Below, in pieces: positions 49,600 to 60,999 of a stretch of 64,000 nucleotides of DNA. Positions within the stretch are counted from its first letter, which is position 1; every line of letters begins with the position of its first letter. A program made the position numbers and the translations under genes. The DNA is taken from positions 10,903,305 to 10,967,304 of the forward strand of contig NC_092120.1 of assembly GCF_045679555.1 (NCBI RefSeq). The letters run 5' to 3'. The notes under the pieces were generated by a model, which ran no database searches, was not told the origin of the DNA, and saw only the letters and a program-made list of their open reading frames with translations. The DNA comes from Salvelinus alpinus (lineage: Eukaryota; Chordata; Actinopteri; Salmoniformes; Salmonidae).

Positions 49600-51960
49600 G
49601 GACAAGCTAGCTACTGTAACTTGATTGATAGCCTGAAATGGCTTCTTGGTAGCTAGTTATGAGGTTGGCAGATAGGTTTCCATTTTGGGCTAGCTAAAGC
49701 CAACTTCATAAAATGCTAGGTAGCTAGTAGTACTACAGAAAAACAACTCTTTAAAAAATTTAAAATATTAAAACAGGACAAATCTGAGGTACCTCTGTGT
49801 ATGAACATTATGCTCAGTCACACCCAGAAACATAGACAGTTATCTAATTCTGTGGGATCTATTGTGACTGCTGCAACCAACATTGAGAAAGTGTCTGATA
49901 GGAAACATTATCATATAAAGTGTGAAAAACAAGGGGTTAGGAGGAGGAACTAGTAAACAACTCCTGCTGTTCTGTTCAACTTCTTCAAAGGAAGTGGTGG
50001 GTGAGTAGGGAGGCTCCTGATGCTTACCAACTTGAAAAGATGCACAATGGCTTCTGCCCTGTGTGTGCGCGTGGGGGCAGACTGGTTTTCGTGACGGATC
50101 AAGAGTCATGCTAGATACGTTCATGCCAACTTCAGATTGAAGACCTTTTTACTGCCACATTCCCTCAGCAGGGTTGCATAATGAGACAAGAGAGGGGAAA
50201 TCATCAGAGAAGTGTATGCTGGGAATAGATAATGTAATGAACTGAGTTTATATTTTCTCTCGTCCACTATTCACATTTTAGCCTTTGAAATTGCTGGCAG
50301 GTAGTGATAATGAACATATCACCCATACCAGTCACAGGAGTTCTGTTGCTTCAAGCAGGTCCAAATAAACTGCATACTCAGGCCCTAGACATGTTTACAT
50401 GAATGCAGTTTAAAACATCTGGTCTCCTTATGTAAACAGTATTTTGATGAATACATGAATCCTATGTTATGTAGCTTAAGAATTATATTTCTGACTTATC
50501 CTGCTGGACACACTGTTCCGGGTTTCGATTCATTAAGCCCTTCGGTTTTTATGGAGATTACAAAATGTATCTCTGGGAAGTACTTAATGCTCTCTGGTTC
50601 CCCCACAATAGATGCTTACTGAGGAGCTGTAAAGGACTAACTCTTAATCCACCTGAAAATGCCCTCCCACATGCACAGGAAAAAACACTACAATCCTTTT
50701 AGCCATAGATTTGATGTACCTCTTAAAGCAACTTCTCCTCTTCTATTCCTTTTCATGGCAACCTACTGTAGATGTTATTCTATGTTATTACTGTGGTGTT
50801 ACATAAGAACCTCAAGGTTGTATGGGTTTATTCAGAAAACTTGGGTATTTCATGAAGTTCTACTGTTGTGTGGTTAACTGGTTGGAAACACTTGGTTAAC
50901 ATTATGGACTTGATGTAGCCTACAAGATAGAAATGACAATCACAACAACCGTCTGCTGAATATACTGTAAATAACGCTGAAGGAGAGTGCATGCTAAATC
51001 AAACACATCAAAAAAGCGGCAACCGAATCAGTATCATTAAAATTTCATAACAACTTGCTGAGAAAGACAGAAACATCAACTTACACCCCTTAGTCATGGC
51101 ATCTTGCTTCTCAGATTTTCATATCTAGAGGCAATTACGTTAGTAGATAGAGAGAAACACGGGAAAATATAAGCACTTAATAAGCACTGGACACATACAC
51201 TAAGTCCCTTGAAATGCTGATAGTGTTTTGTCATTTAGGAGTGTCAAATGAAGAAATGGAAATACCCTATGACTGGATGTGCTCCTTTCATTTGCTCTGA
51301 GGTTATGAGTGTAATGAAAATGCATCTGCGTTCTGATTATTTATTTTTGTCACCCAGTAAGCCTACTTTTCACATAATTGTTGTCAAAGTGGACTTCACC
51401 CCATTGTAACACTGTATGTGATAGGCTGTGAAAGTGCTTGACAGAAAGCTCAAATTTACTTTTTGAACTGTTACCCTTTTTAGCTCTTGTGTGAATAATG
51501 TAGAAGCCTGCTGTGGCCTGCTATAATCACTTCAGAGGCTACTTCTTGATAACCAATTTGTTCTTATATTTCCAGTATCAACATGAAGCTCATGGTGGTT
51601 AGGCTAGTTAGTTAGGCTAGTTATAGCCTTGGATAATGAAGGAAGAGTGGAAAACAAAATAATGACATGAGAGAGGGAAGACAAATGCCTTTGGACTCTC
51701 TTAGATTAAGGTCAATCTTATTCACTCAGCTGAAGAAAGGATCATTCTTCCCATCATTTGTTTTGCACTTTACATTTTAAAAGCTATTTATTGAAGTGAA
51801 ATAAACATGAGCCTTTTCATGTAAACAACAAAGGTAATAATGCCACAAATTAAGTCTGAGGTATGTCAACGCCGTGTAGCCTGTTAGCTACTGAGGGACC
51901 CATAATCAAAGGTTATTTCAGTAGAACTATTGTGTCTTTCTAAAGAGGATTGTAGGTAAC
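49600..51960. other. intergenic, nothing recognised
   Basis: AT-rich, no credible coding frame on either strand. Confidence 0.5.
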
Positions 51961-51965
51961 TTCAA

Positions 51966-52002
51966 TGTGTGTGTGTGTGTGTGTGTGCGTGCGTGCGTGT
52001 GA
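51966..52002. repeat. (TG)n microsatellite
   Basis: About 12 TG units grading into GCGTGCGTGCG. Confidence 0.9.
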
Positions 52003-52298
52003 GAAAGAGAGCATGTGTGCATGTATTGCAGTGCAGTCACTCTCTCTCCCTCTCTCTGTGGTGACGTACAAATGTCAACCTCACCATGTGTATGTACATG
52101 TATTGCAGTCTCTCTCTCTCTTTGTCAACTTCACCATTGGTCCAGATGCCTTAGTAACATTGTAATTCTGAGAAGAAAGAGGATATACAGTATACTGAAC
52201 AAAAATATAAACATGCAACGATTTCAATGATTTTACCTAGTTGTAGTTCAAATATGGAAATCTGTCAAATTGAAATAAATTAATTTGGCCCTAATCTA

Positions 52299-53811
52299 TA
52301 CAGTGGGGAGAACAAGTATTTGATACACTGACAATTTTGCAGGTTTTCCTACTTACAAAGCATGTAGAGGTCTGTAATTTTTTATCATAGGTACACTTCA
52401 ACTGTGAGAGAAGGAATCTAAAACAAAAATCCAGAAAATCACATTGTATGATTTTTAAGTAATTCATTTGCATTTTATTGCATGACATAAGTATTTGATA
52501 CATCAGAAAAGCAGAACTGAATATTTGGTACAGAAACCTTAGTTTGCAATTACAGAGATCATACGTTTCCTGTAGTTCTTGACCAGGTTTGCACACACTG
52601 CAGCAGGGATTTTGGCCCACTCCTCCATACAGACCTTCTCCAGATCCTTCAGGTTTCGGGGCTGTCGCTGGGCAATACGGACTTTCGGCTCCCTCCAAAG
52701 ATTTTCTATTGGGTTCAGGTCTGGAGACTGGCTAGGCCACTCCAGGACCTTGAGATGCTTCTTACGGAGCCACTCCTTAGTTGCCCTGGCTGTGTGTTTC
52801 GGGTCGTTGTCATGCTGGAAGACCCAGCCACGACCCATCTTCAATGCTCTTACTGAGGGAAGGAGGTTGTTGGTCAAGATCTCGCGATACATGGCCCCAT
52901 CCATCCTCCCTTCAATACGGTGCAGTCGTCCTGTCCCCTTTGCAGAAAAGCATCCCCAAAGAATGATGTTTCCACCTCCATGCTTCACGGTTGGGGTGGT
53001 GTTCTTGGGGTTGTACTCATCCTTCTATTCCTCCAAACACGGCGAGTGGAGTTTAGAGCAAAAAGCTCTATTTTTGTTTCATCAGACCACATGACCTTCT
53101 CCCATTCCTCCTCTGGATCATCCAGATGGTCATTGGCAAACTTCAGACGGGCCTGGACATGCGCTGGCTTGAGCAGGGGGACCTTGCGTGCGCTGCAGGA
53201 TTTTAATCCATGACGGCGTAGTGTGTTACTAATGGTTTTCTTTGAGACTGTGGTCCCAGCTCTCTTCAGGTCATTGACCAGGTCCTGCCGTTGACCAGGT
53301 CCTGCCATTTTCTAATAATTGTGCCAACAGTTGTTGCCTTCTCACCAAGCTGCTTGGCTATTGTCCTGTAGCCCATCCCAGCCTTGTACAGGTCTACAAT
53401 TTATCCCTGATGTCCTTACACAGCTCTCTGGTCTTGGCCATTGTGGAGAGGTTGGAGTCTGTTTGATTGAGTGTGTGGACAGGTGTCTTTTATACAGGTA
53501 ACGAGTTCAAACAGGTGCAGTTAATACAGGTAATGAGTGGAGAACAGGAGGGCTTCTTAAAGAAAAACTAACAGGTCTGTGAGAGCCGGAATTCTTACTG
53601 GTTGGTAGGTGATCAAATACTTATGTCATGCAATAAAATGCAAATTAATTACTTAAAAATCATACAATGTGATTTTCTGGATTTTTGTTTTAGATTCCGT
53701 CTCTCACAGTTGAAGTGTACCTATGATAAAAATGACAGACCTCTACATGCTTTGTAAGTAGGAAAACCTGCAAAATCGTCAGTGTATCAAATACTTGTTG
53801 TCCCCACTGTA
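52299..53811 (-). mobile_element. Tc1 element, fourth copy of the CAGTGGGGAGAAC family, broken
   Basis: Ends: TACAGTGGGGAGAACAAG and CTTGTTGTCCCCACTGTA. The transposase on the minus strand (about 52528-53440) is disrupted near 52985 and lacks part of its N-terminal coding region, where a short duplication of TTGACCAGGTCCTGCC is seen at about 53275-53306. The motifs [10 protein letters not shown] and NPIENLW remain. It shares REPKVRI with the truncated copy at 18446. Confidence 0.92.
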
Positions 53812-54084
53812 GATTTCACATGACTGGGCAGGGGCGCAGCCATGGCTGCCACCCACTGGGGAGCCAAGCCCAGCCAATCAGAATGAGTTTTCCCCCACAA
53901 AAGGGCTTTATTACAGACAGAAATACTCCTCAGTTTCATCAGCTTTCCGGATGGCTGGTCTCAGACGATCCCGCAGGTGAAGAAGCCAGATGTGGAGGTT
54001 CTGAGCTGGCGTGGTTATACGTGATCAGCGGATGTGAGGCCGACTGGACGTACTGCCAAATTCTCTAAAACAACGTTGTAACCA

Positions 54085-54275
54085 AAAATATAAAGGCAAC
54101 ATGTAAAGTGTTGTTCCCATGTTTCATGAGCTGAAATAAAAGATCTCAGACATTTTCCATACACACAAAAATGTATCTCAAATGTTGTGCACAAATTCTC
54201 TAAAACGATATTGTAACCAAAAATATAATGGCAACATGTAAAGTGTTGTTCCCATATTTCATGAGGTGAAATAAA
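54085..54275. repeat. two direct copies of a Tc1 terminal segment
   Basis: About 80 bp beginning TTGTAACCAAAAATATAA occurs at about 54076 and again at about 54211, same strand. It lies within the rearranged element 52197-54655. Confidence 0.65.
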
Positions 54276-55138
54276 AGATCCTAGACATAGAGATATTAAC
54301 ATTAAATTATCTGGCAACAGCTCTGGTGGACATTACTGCAGTCAGCATGCCAATTGCAAGCTCCCTCAAAACTTGAGACACCTGTGGCATTGTGTTGTGT
54401 GACAAAACTGCACATTTTAAAGTGGCCTTTTATTGTCCCCAGCACAAGGTGCACCTGTTTAATGATCATGCTGTTTAACCACCTTCTTGATATGCCACAC
54501 CTGTCAGGTGGATGGATTATCTTGCCAAAATAAAAATGCTCACTAACAAGGATGTAAACAAATTTGTGCACAACATCTGAGATGGATCTTTTATTTCAGC
54601 TCATGAAACATGGGAACAACACTTTACATGTTGCCTTTATATTTGTGTTCGGTATATATTGGTCTCATGGCCTTAGAAGGTGCTAAGCAGACAACCTTGG
54701 TAGGGGATAAAAACCATCTGCACAGAAACGTGACTGGCACACTTTCCAGGGCTTTCCTCCTTACTCCAGGTGTAGTACAAACAATTAATAAATAACCTGT
54801 CTTTGTTTACAATGGGTCTAAAGAGAGGGAAAGCTGCCACAAATTTCAAATAAGCAAACCTAAACTTTCCTTACAATAGCTATTATTCACATTTGCAGTT
54901 GGTTTTCTTTTAAATTAGCGAACAGTGGTGATTATGTTTTCAAGATGATGATTCTTAGTTTTTGCCACAAATGGGAAGACGGACAACAAAATCTCTGCTA
55001 TCACCACCTTGTCTATGTTGCTATTTCGGGGGCCTAGAAACATATATAGGGGGGCAAATAACGGCCCGTGGGCCGTTTCTGGCCCGCCGGGCACTTCAAT
55101 CCAGCCCACGAGACATAAAAAAAATATGTATATGTATA

Positions 55139-55612
55139 ATTTTCTTTTTACCCCCTTTTTCTCCCCAATTTCGTGGTATCCAATTGTTAGTAGCTACTAT
55201 CTTGTCTCATCGCTACAACTCCCGTACGGGCTCGGGTGAGACGAAGGTCGAAAGCCATGCGTCCTCTGAAACACAACCCACCAAGCCGCACTGCTTCTTA
55301 ACACAGCGCACATCCAACCCGGAAGCCAGCTGCACCAATGTGTCGGAGGAAACACTGTGCACCTGGCGACCTTGGTTAGCGTGCACTGCGCCCGGCCCGC
55401 CACAGGAGTCGCTGGTGCACAATGAGACAAGGATATCCCTACCGGCCAAACCCTCCCTAACCCGGACGACGCTAGGCCAATTGTGCGTCGCCCCACGGAC
55501 CTCCCGGTCGCGGCCGGCTGCGACAGAGCCTGGGCGCGAACCCAGAGTCTCTGGTGGCACAGCTAGCGCTGCGATGCAGTGCCCTAGACCACTGCGCCAC
55601 CCGGGAGCCTTT
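55139..55612 (-). mobile_element. long tRNA-derived SINE, copy 1
   Basis: On the minus strand the head is GGCTCCCGGGTGGCGCAGTG, with GGTTCGCGCCCAGGC as the B-box area, a GC-rich body, and a T/A-rich tail at the left (CGAAATTGGGGAGAAAAAGG). About 470 bp, a common salmonid family. GC-rich frames across it are not genes. Confidence 0.7.
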
Positions 55613-55984
55613 TTTTACAGTCTTGTCCCATCGCTGCAACTCGAAGGTTGAGAGCCATGCATGCTCCGAAACACGACCCAGCCAAGCCGCACTGCTTCTT
55701 GACACAATGCCTGCTTAACCCGGAAGCCAGCCGCAGAAATGTGTTGGAGGAAACACCGTACACCTGACAATGTCATTGTGCATGCGCCCCGCCCGCCACA
55801 GGAGTCGCAAGAGCGGCATGGGACAAGGAAATCTCAGCCTTCCAAACCCTCTCCTAACCTGGATGACGCTGGGCAAACTGTGTGCCGCCTCATGGGTATC
55901 CCAGTAACGGCCAGCTGTGGCACAGCCTGGGATCGAACCCGGGTCTGTAGTGAAGCCTTAGACCGCTGCACTACTCCGGAGGCC
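55613..55984 (-). mobile_element. long tRNA-derived SINE, copy 2 in tandem
   Basis: Same family and orientation as copy 1: GCCTCCGGAGTAGTGCAGCG head, GGGTTCGATCCCAGGC B box, AACACATTTCTGCGGCTGGC body. It is directly adjacent, head to tail. Confidence 0.7.
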
Positions 55985-56099
55985 CGCAAATTGTTTTTAA
56001 CAAACAATTGATTCGCCCAAAAAAATGCATCCCTCCGTTGAATTTCAAAATCCCGACGTGGCCTTCGAGCAAAAAAGTTTTCCCATGCACCCCTGTGCT

Positions 56100-57150
56100 A
56101 GAGCGTCATGTTACAAACGGCGCGCGTTTCTCCCCCAAAAAGTTTCCACCCAAGCGCACGCACGTTCCTAGATCTATGAAGTGAAATGTGGAGAGACCTT
56201 TAAACGCATAGCTGGCGCACTAGTGGGGGGCGACGAGCATTTTAAATTGCGCGATAGCGCTCATGTGAATGGGCAGCTGCCGCGACAAAGAGTGGCAAGC
56301 GCAAGCCTGGATATCAGAGAAGAAACTCATGACTGCAGCTCCGCCAAGCCATAATCCCCTAAACGAAATTAAAGACAGGTTTACAAAAATCCCAAATCTG
56401 CTCAAGATTACCACTGGCAACGTTTGAATATTTGCTCCCTGTGTGTATGTGCGTGCGTGCGCGTGCGCACGTGCTGTACGAGTGGGTGTGTGCGTAATCA
56501 GAGTGACAATGATGGACACTTCGGCTTGCCTATAGGACACCTACAACAGGACAGACGCATTACACATCTTCTTCATCATCATCTTCTTCATTCCTTTCAG
56601 GCTACCATTTTAATATCCAACTACTATAATTTCTACACAAAACAAATTCATATGCTGCCATGTTCTTGCTAATGGTGAGATTGACCATCTGCGCCCTCAC
56701 ACGCCGCTCTACCCCAAAGTAGCCTATCAGAGTGAGGTGAGGTGTAGCTCCCGTCTGTGATTATGGTGTTAATAGAAAGTGCAACTTCCACCCATCTGAA
56801 CAGGCTCCCTAAATTGTATTTGTAACAAAAATACATTTATTTTTCATAGTCAGAGAACACATTGTGTCAACAATACCACATATTTGACCAATTGTAGTAC
56901 ACACAGTTACCACGCAGACAAGTATTGCTGACTGAAAACAATCATTTCACAAAATGGCTAAGTGTGCACTGAACATGACAGCCTAAATAAGACAAAGCTG
57001 CTATACCATCATATTTGAAAACGTGTTATGCTTTTATGATGTAATTTTTTATTTTTTTATTGTTGGACATAAAAGACTGTAAAAACACCAGCAAATCAGC
57101 TCCAAGTGATTTTAATTTTTGGAATCTGTTTCAAAAAAAATCTGAGAAAT
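56100..57150. other. intergenic, nothing recognised
   Basis: Includes GTGTGCGTGCGCGTGCGCACG low-complexity sequence near 56440-56475. No gene. Confidence 0.5.
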
Positions 57151-57151
57151 C

Positions 57152-57430
57152 TACACTGAGTAGACAAAACATTAAGAACACCTATTTCCATGACATAGAC
57201 AGACCAGGTAAATCTAGGTGAAAGCTATGATAGCTTATTGATGTCACTGTATTAAATACACTTCAATCAGTGTAAATGAAGGGGAGGGGACTAGTTAAAT
57301 AAGGATTTTTAAGCCTTGAGACAATTGAGACATGGATTGTGTGTGTGCCATTCAGAGGGTGAAAGGACAAGACAAAAAATGTAAGTGCCTTTGAACGGGT
57401 TATGGTAGTAGTTGCCAGGCGCACCGGTTT
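57152..57430. mobile_element. Tc1-like terminal fragment
   Basis: TACACTGAGTAGACAAAACATTAAGAACACC is a salmonid Tc1-type end followed by its leader (GGGAGGGGACTAGTTAAATAAGG). The fragment stops near CAGGCGCACCGG; no transposase body and no second end. Confidence 0.7.
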
Positions 57431-57674
57431 ATTATTATATATTATTATTATTTATTATTATGTTCAATTAACCATACGTTCAAGAAAAAATCTGCCTGCG
57501 GTTGAACCTAGTTGATGATCACTGCCCGAACATGTGTGTGCGTAAAGCATCGATCACAGAGATACCATAGCCTAGCATTTCTCTGTAGGCTGCTTTTCTT
57601 TCGTTATTACATTGTCTTTGGTACCTTCATCATAAATCCGTCATTTCGACATGTACAAATATGTCAAAATAAGA

Positions 57675-58739
57675 TTAAGACAAAATGTCCACAGTTTTTG
57701 AGGTCTTGGTGACATTATTGATTTGGCAAGGAATCAAAAGCTTGTGCGCGCGCAGCCTAAACTTCTGGTCTCTGACGCTGTATATTATAACGTTCCAACA
57801 GCTATTCGTAGTCAGTATCCAAAAAGCAAAAAGCGAAAAGTTGCACCATTCGTTTCCAAGAACATTTCCCACGACAAAGACAGCAATGGGGGTGAAGGAT
57901 GCCGTAAAAGCCAGCGTTAAGGTCCCTATTGTTTTGGCAGCTTTGATATCTGAGAAAGTGGGTCTGGAGCCGCTTTGGCATTCGCTTTCAGCCAGATGTT
58001 TTCTCTGCTTTGAGTTCTGGCGTATGCTAGACAATGAAATTATATTTATCACCACGGTTCCACCAAGGAGTGTGAAATCAAACGCGGGAAAGAGCAGGAG
58101 AATGTTCCATGCCTGGGAAGGAAACGTGTCGATGGTGCCTAGTGCGTAATTGCACATTCTACTACAAAGGTTATATTCGAGGGCAATTTCATTGCTGAAA
58201 ATCATCGGAAACACTGCCAGAAAGAAACTTCCCACCCATGAGAAGAGTATGAGGATAGTGGTCCGTTTGCGCGTAATGACTGATTCTTTGTGCAACGGTC
58301 TCAAAACTGCGATGCTCCGTTCGATAGTAAGGAAAAATATAGTCGTAATGGATACAAAGGTGCAGCCAGCGAAAATGGGGCCAATTAAATTGCACGGGTG
58401 AAAAGTCGTTGCTTGTGAATTGTTCACGATCCATTCTGGCGCGGAGTTGTTCAACATAAGCGACACCTCTGCGTAAACGGAGACTGGCACCACAAATATC
58501 CCTACCGCCAAGTCAGCCACCGCTAGCGACGTTTTCAGATATCCCTGGGGCGTATGAAAGTGCTTAGTCCCGTACAGTACGGCTAAAGTCACCGAGTTGC
58601 CGAACAAGATAGCAAAAATCAAGATGACCATAAAAACGACCATCAAAATCTTGTTGGTCAGAGCACAGCAACACAGAGTACAGTTTTTCGGCTCCGTTCC
58701 CTCCGGCAGCATGATTGGTCTATATGAGAAACAGACCAT
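57675..58739 (-). CDS. orphan class A G protein-coupled receptor, single exon
   Basis: 354 residues in one exon with seven hydrophobic segments at about 31-57, 67-91, 117-145, 150-172, 201-226, 251-275 and 280-302. Class A marks: GN in TM1 (N48), LAVADLAVG with D76 in TM2, C116 before TM3, ERS (140-142) at the DRY site, W158 in TM4, P208 in TM5, P264 in TM6 and NVIIY (296-300) at the NPxxY site. The N-terminus has N-x-T at 19-21, and loop 1 has NNSA and NNSQ sites. Departures from the class: Phe at 3.32, where amine receptors have Asp; SFTP in place of CWxP; and Val for the Pro of NPxxY. The ligand is unknown and I cannot name an ortholog. The ATG at residue 10 has A at -3 and may be the real start. 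No frameshift. Confidence 0.85.
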   Translation of the reverse strand: MVCFSYRPIMLPEGTEPKNCTLCCCALTNKILMVVFMVILIFAILFGNSVTLAVLYGTKHFHTPQGYLKTSLAVADLAVGIFVVPVSVYAEVSLMLNNSAPEWIVNNSQATTFHPCNLIGPIFAGCTFVSITTIFFLTIERSIAVLRPLHKESVITRKRTTILILFSWVGSFFLAVFPMIFSNEIALEYNLCSRMCNYALGTIDTFPSQAWNILLLFPAFDFTLLGGTVVINIISLSSIRQNSKQRKHLAESECQSGSRPTFSDIKAAKTIGTLTLAFTASFTPIAVFVVGNVLGNEWCNFSLFAFWILTTNSCWNVIIYSVRDQKFRLRAHKLLIPCQINNVTKTSKTVDILS

Positions 58740-59059
58740 GAGCTGAAGTTACTTTTATAATGATGAATATCCTCCTCATCAACTGCATGTTACAGCAAGA
58801 ACATCTGTAGTAAATAGACGACTCCAGGATAGGACACGCGCTGTAATGTCTCGCGTCGAGCTGTCACTAAGAGTAAAGCGATGACGTCATATTTAGTATT
58901 GACAGCAGCTGGAATAGTAAATACAGATGCTATTATTTGTAAAGTGGATTTCATAAATGAAGTCTTGCAACCCTAATATTTGATAATATGAAAAAATAAT
59001 AATAATGTAGTAAAAACAAATAATATTCTAGGCTATTGTTATAGAGTTGGCCAATCTCA

Positions 59060-60547
59060 AATTATTATTTTTTACCTTTATTTAACCAGGTAGGCTAGTT
59101 GAGAACAAGTTCTCGTTTACAACTGCGATCTGGCCAAGATAAAGCAAAGCAGTGCAACAAAAAACAACAACACAGAGTTACACATGGGATAAACAAAAGT
59201 ACAGTCAATAACAATAGAAAAATATGTATACAGTGTGTGCAAATGGAGTAAGGAGGTAAGGCAATAAACAGATCATAGTAGCGAAGTAATTACAATTTAG
59301 CAAATTAACACTGGAGTGATAGATGTGCAGATGATGATGTGCAAGTAGAAATGCTGGTGTGCAAAAGAGCAAAAAAAGTAAATAAAAACAATATGGGGAT
59401 GAGGTAGGTAGTTGGATGGGCTATTTACAGATGGACTGTGTACAGCTTCAGCGATTGGTGAGCTGCTCAGATAGCTGATGCTTAAAGTTAGTGAGGGAGA
59501 TATAAGTCTCCAACTTCAGCGATTTTTGCAATTCGTTTCAGTCATTAGCAGCAGAGAAAGGAGGTAATTGGCTTTGGTGATGACCAGTGAGATATACCTG
59601 CTGGAGCGCGTGCTACTGGTGGGTGTTGTTATGGTGACCAGTGAGCTGAGATAAGGCAGAGCTTTACCTAGTAAAGACATATAGATGACCTGGAGCCAGT
59701 GGGTCTGGCGACGAATATGTAGCGAGGGCCAGCCGACGAGAGCATACAGGTCGCAGTGGTGGGTGGTATATGGGGCTTTGGTGACTAAACGGATGGCACT
59801 GTGATGGACTGCATTCAGTTTGCTGAGTAGAGTGTTGGAGGCTATTTTGTAAATGACATCGCCGAAGTCGAGGATCGGTAGGATAGTCAGTTTTACGAGG
59901 GTATGTTTGGCAGCGTGAGTGAAGGAGGCTTTGTTGCGAAATAGGAAGCCAATTCTAAATTTCATTTTGGATTGGAGATGCTTAATATGAGTCTGGAAAG
60001 AGAGTTTACAGTCTAGCCAGACACCTAGGTATTTGTAGTTGTCCACATATTCTAAGTCAGAACCGTCCAGAGTAGTGATCCTAGTCGGGCGGGCGGGTGC
60101 GGGCAGTGATCGGTTGAAGAGCATGCATTTAGTTTTACTCGCGTTTAAGAGCAGTTGGAGGCCACGGAAGGAGTGTTGTATGGCATTGAAGCTCGTTTGG
60201 AGGATTGTTAACACAGTGTCCAAAAAAGAGCCGGATGTATACAGAATGGTGTCGTCTGCGTAGAGGTGGATCAAGGAATCACTCGCAGCAAGAGTGACAT
60301 CATTGATATATACAGAGAAAAGGGTCAGCCCGAAAATTGAACCCTGTGGTAGCCCCATAGAGACTGCCAGAGGTCCGGACAACAGGCCCTCCGATTTGAC
60401 ACACTGAACTCTATCTGAGAAGTAGTTGGTGAACCAGGCGAGGCAGTCATTTGAGAAACCAAGGCTGTTGAGTCTGCCGATAAGAATATGGTGATTGACA
60501 GAGTTGAAAGCCGTGGCCAGGTTGATGAAGACGGCTGCACAGTACTG
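59060..60547 (-). mobile_element. 5'-truncated LINE (L2/Rex/jockey-like) with reverse transcriptase remnant
   Basis: A minus-strand reverse transcriptase: FINLATAFNSVNHHIL upstream, then GLPQGSIFGLTLFSVYINDV, HLYADDTILY (catalytic YADD), and NYKYLGVWLDCKLSFQTHI, continuing to about 59516. The frame is open over more than 288 codons in this part. The 3' end on the plus strand reads TTTACCTTTATTTAACCAGG at 59071 and is close to the tails of the HpaI-type SINEs here. The endonuclease and the front of the reverse transcriptase are missing, as usual for truncated LINE copies. Confidence 0.88.
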
Positions 60548-60794
60548 TCTCTTACTCTTGCATTTCTAAGAGGATGGTCTCTCCCCCCAAAAAAAATCTG
60601 GTTGGTTTTTCTTTGGATTTTCTCTCACCGTATCTGCTGTGTTATATTCTCCTACATTATTTTAACATTTCTACAGACTTAAAAGTGTTTTCTTTCCAAT
60701 GGTACCAATTATATGCATATCCTGGCTTCAGGGCCTGAGCTACAGGCAGTTTACTTTGGGCACGTCATTCAGACAGGAAGTGGAGAAAAAAGGT

Positions 60795-60970
60795 GCCTAG
60801 CCCCAATTAAAAACAAATTCTTATTTTCAATGACGGCCTAGGAACAGTGGGTTAACTGCCTTGTTCAGGGCCAGAATGACAGATTTTTACCTTGTCAGCT
60901 CGGGGATTTGAGCTTGCAATCTTCCAGTTACTAGTCCAACGCTCTACTCACTAGGCTACCTGCCGCCCCA
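60795..60970 (-). mobile_element. HpaI-type SINE
   Basis: Minus strand: GGGGCGGCAGGTAGCCTAGT head, GCAAGCTCAAATCCCCGAGC B-box region, CACTGTTCCTAGGCCGTCAT body, AATAAGAATTTGTTTTTAAT tail. Nearer the family pattern than the copy at 3036. Confidence 0.85.
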
Positions 60971-60999
60971 CAAATTAAAAGAGTCATTATTGCAGATGG

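Larger units (their letters stand above)
52197..54655. mobile_element. Tc1-like element with deletions, split by a second Tc1
   Basis: The left part begins CTGAACAAAAATATAAACATG and runs to CCCTAATCTA, where the element at 52299 is inserted; TAGATTTCACATGACTGGG continues after it. Further right, GGCAACATGTAAAGTGTTGTTCCCATGTTTCATGAG occurs at 54090 and 54232 and inverted at about 54604, so one terminal repeat is present in duplicate and another inverted. Transposase remnants are present (GCTGATGAAACTG-like and GACGATCCCGCAGGTGAAG around 53930-53985). Rearranged and non-functional. Confidence 0.7.
55040..56097. mobile_element. hAT-like non-autonomous element split by two SINEs
   Basis: The left side GGGGGGCAAATAACGGCCCGTGGGCC and the right side GTGGCCTTCGAGCAAAAAAG with CCCATGCACCCCTG have the look of hAT MITE ends (CAGGGGTG-type). 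Sequence from 55139 to 55984 between them is SINE. No transposase is present. Confidence 0.5.

Noticed and set aside
55197-55705. several GC-rich long frames, up to 229 codons
   Set aside because: They lie in two tandem tRNA-derived SINEs and have no protein family features.
57685-58149. 154-codon plus-strand frame opposite the GPCR
   Set aside because: Shadow of the real gene; no protein features.
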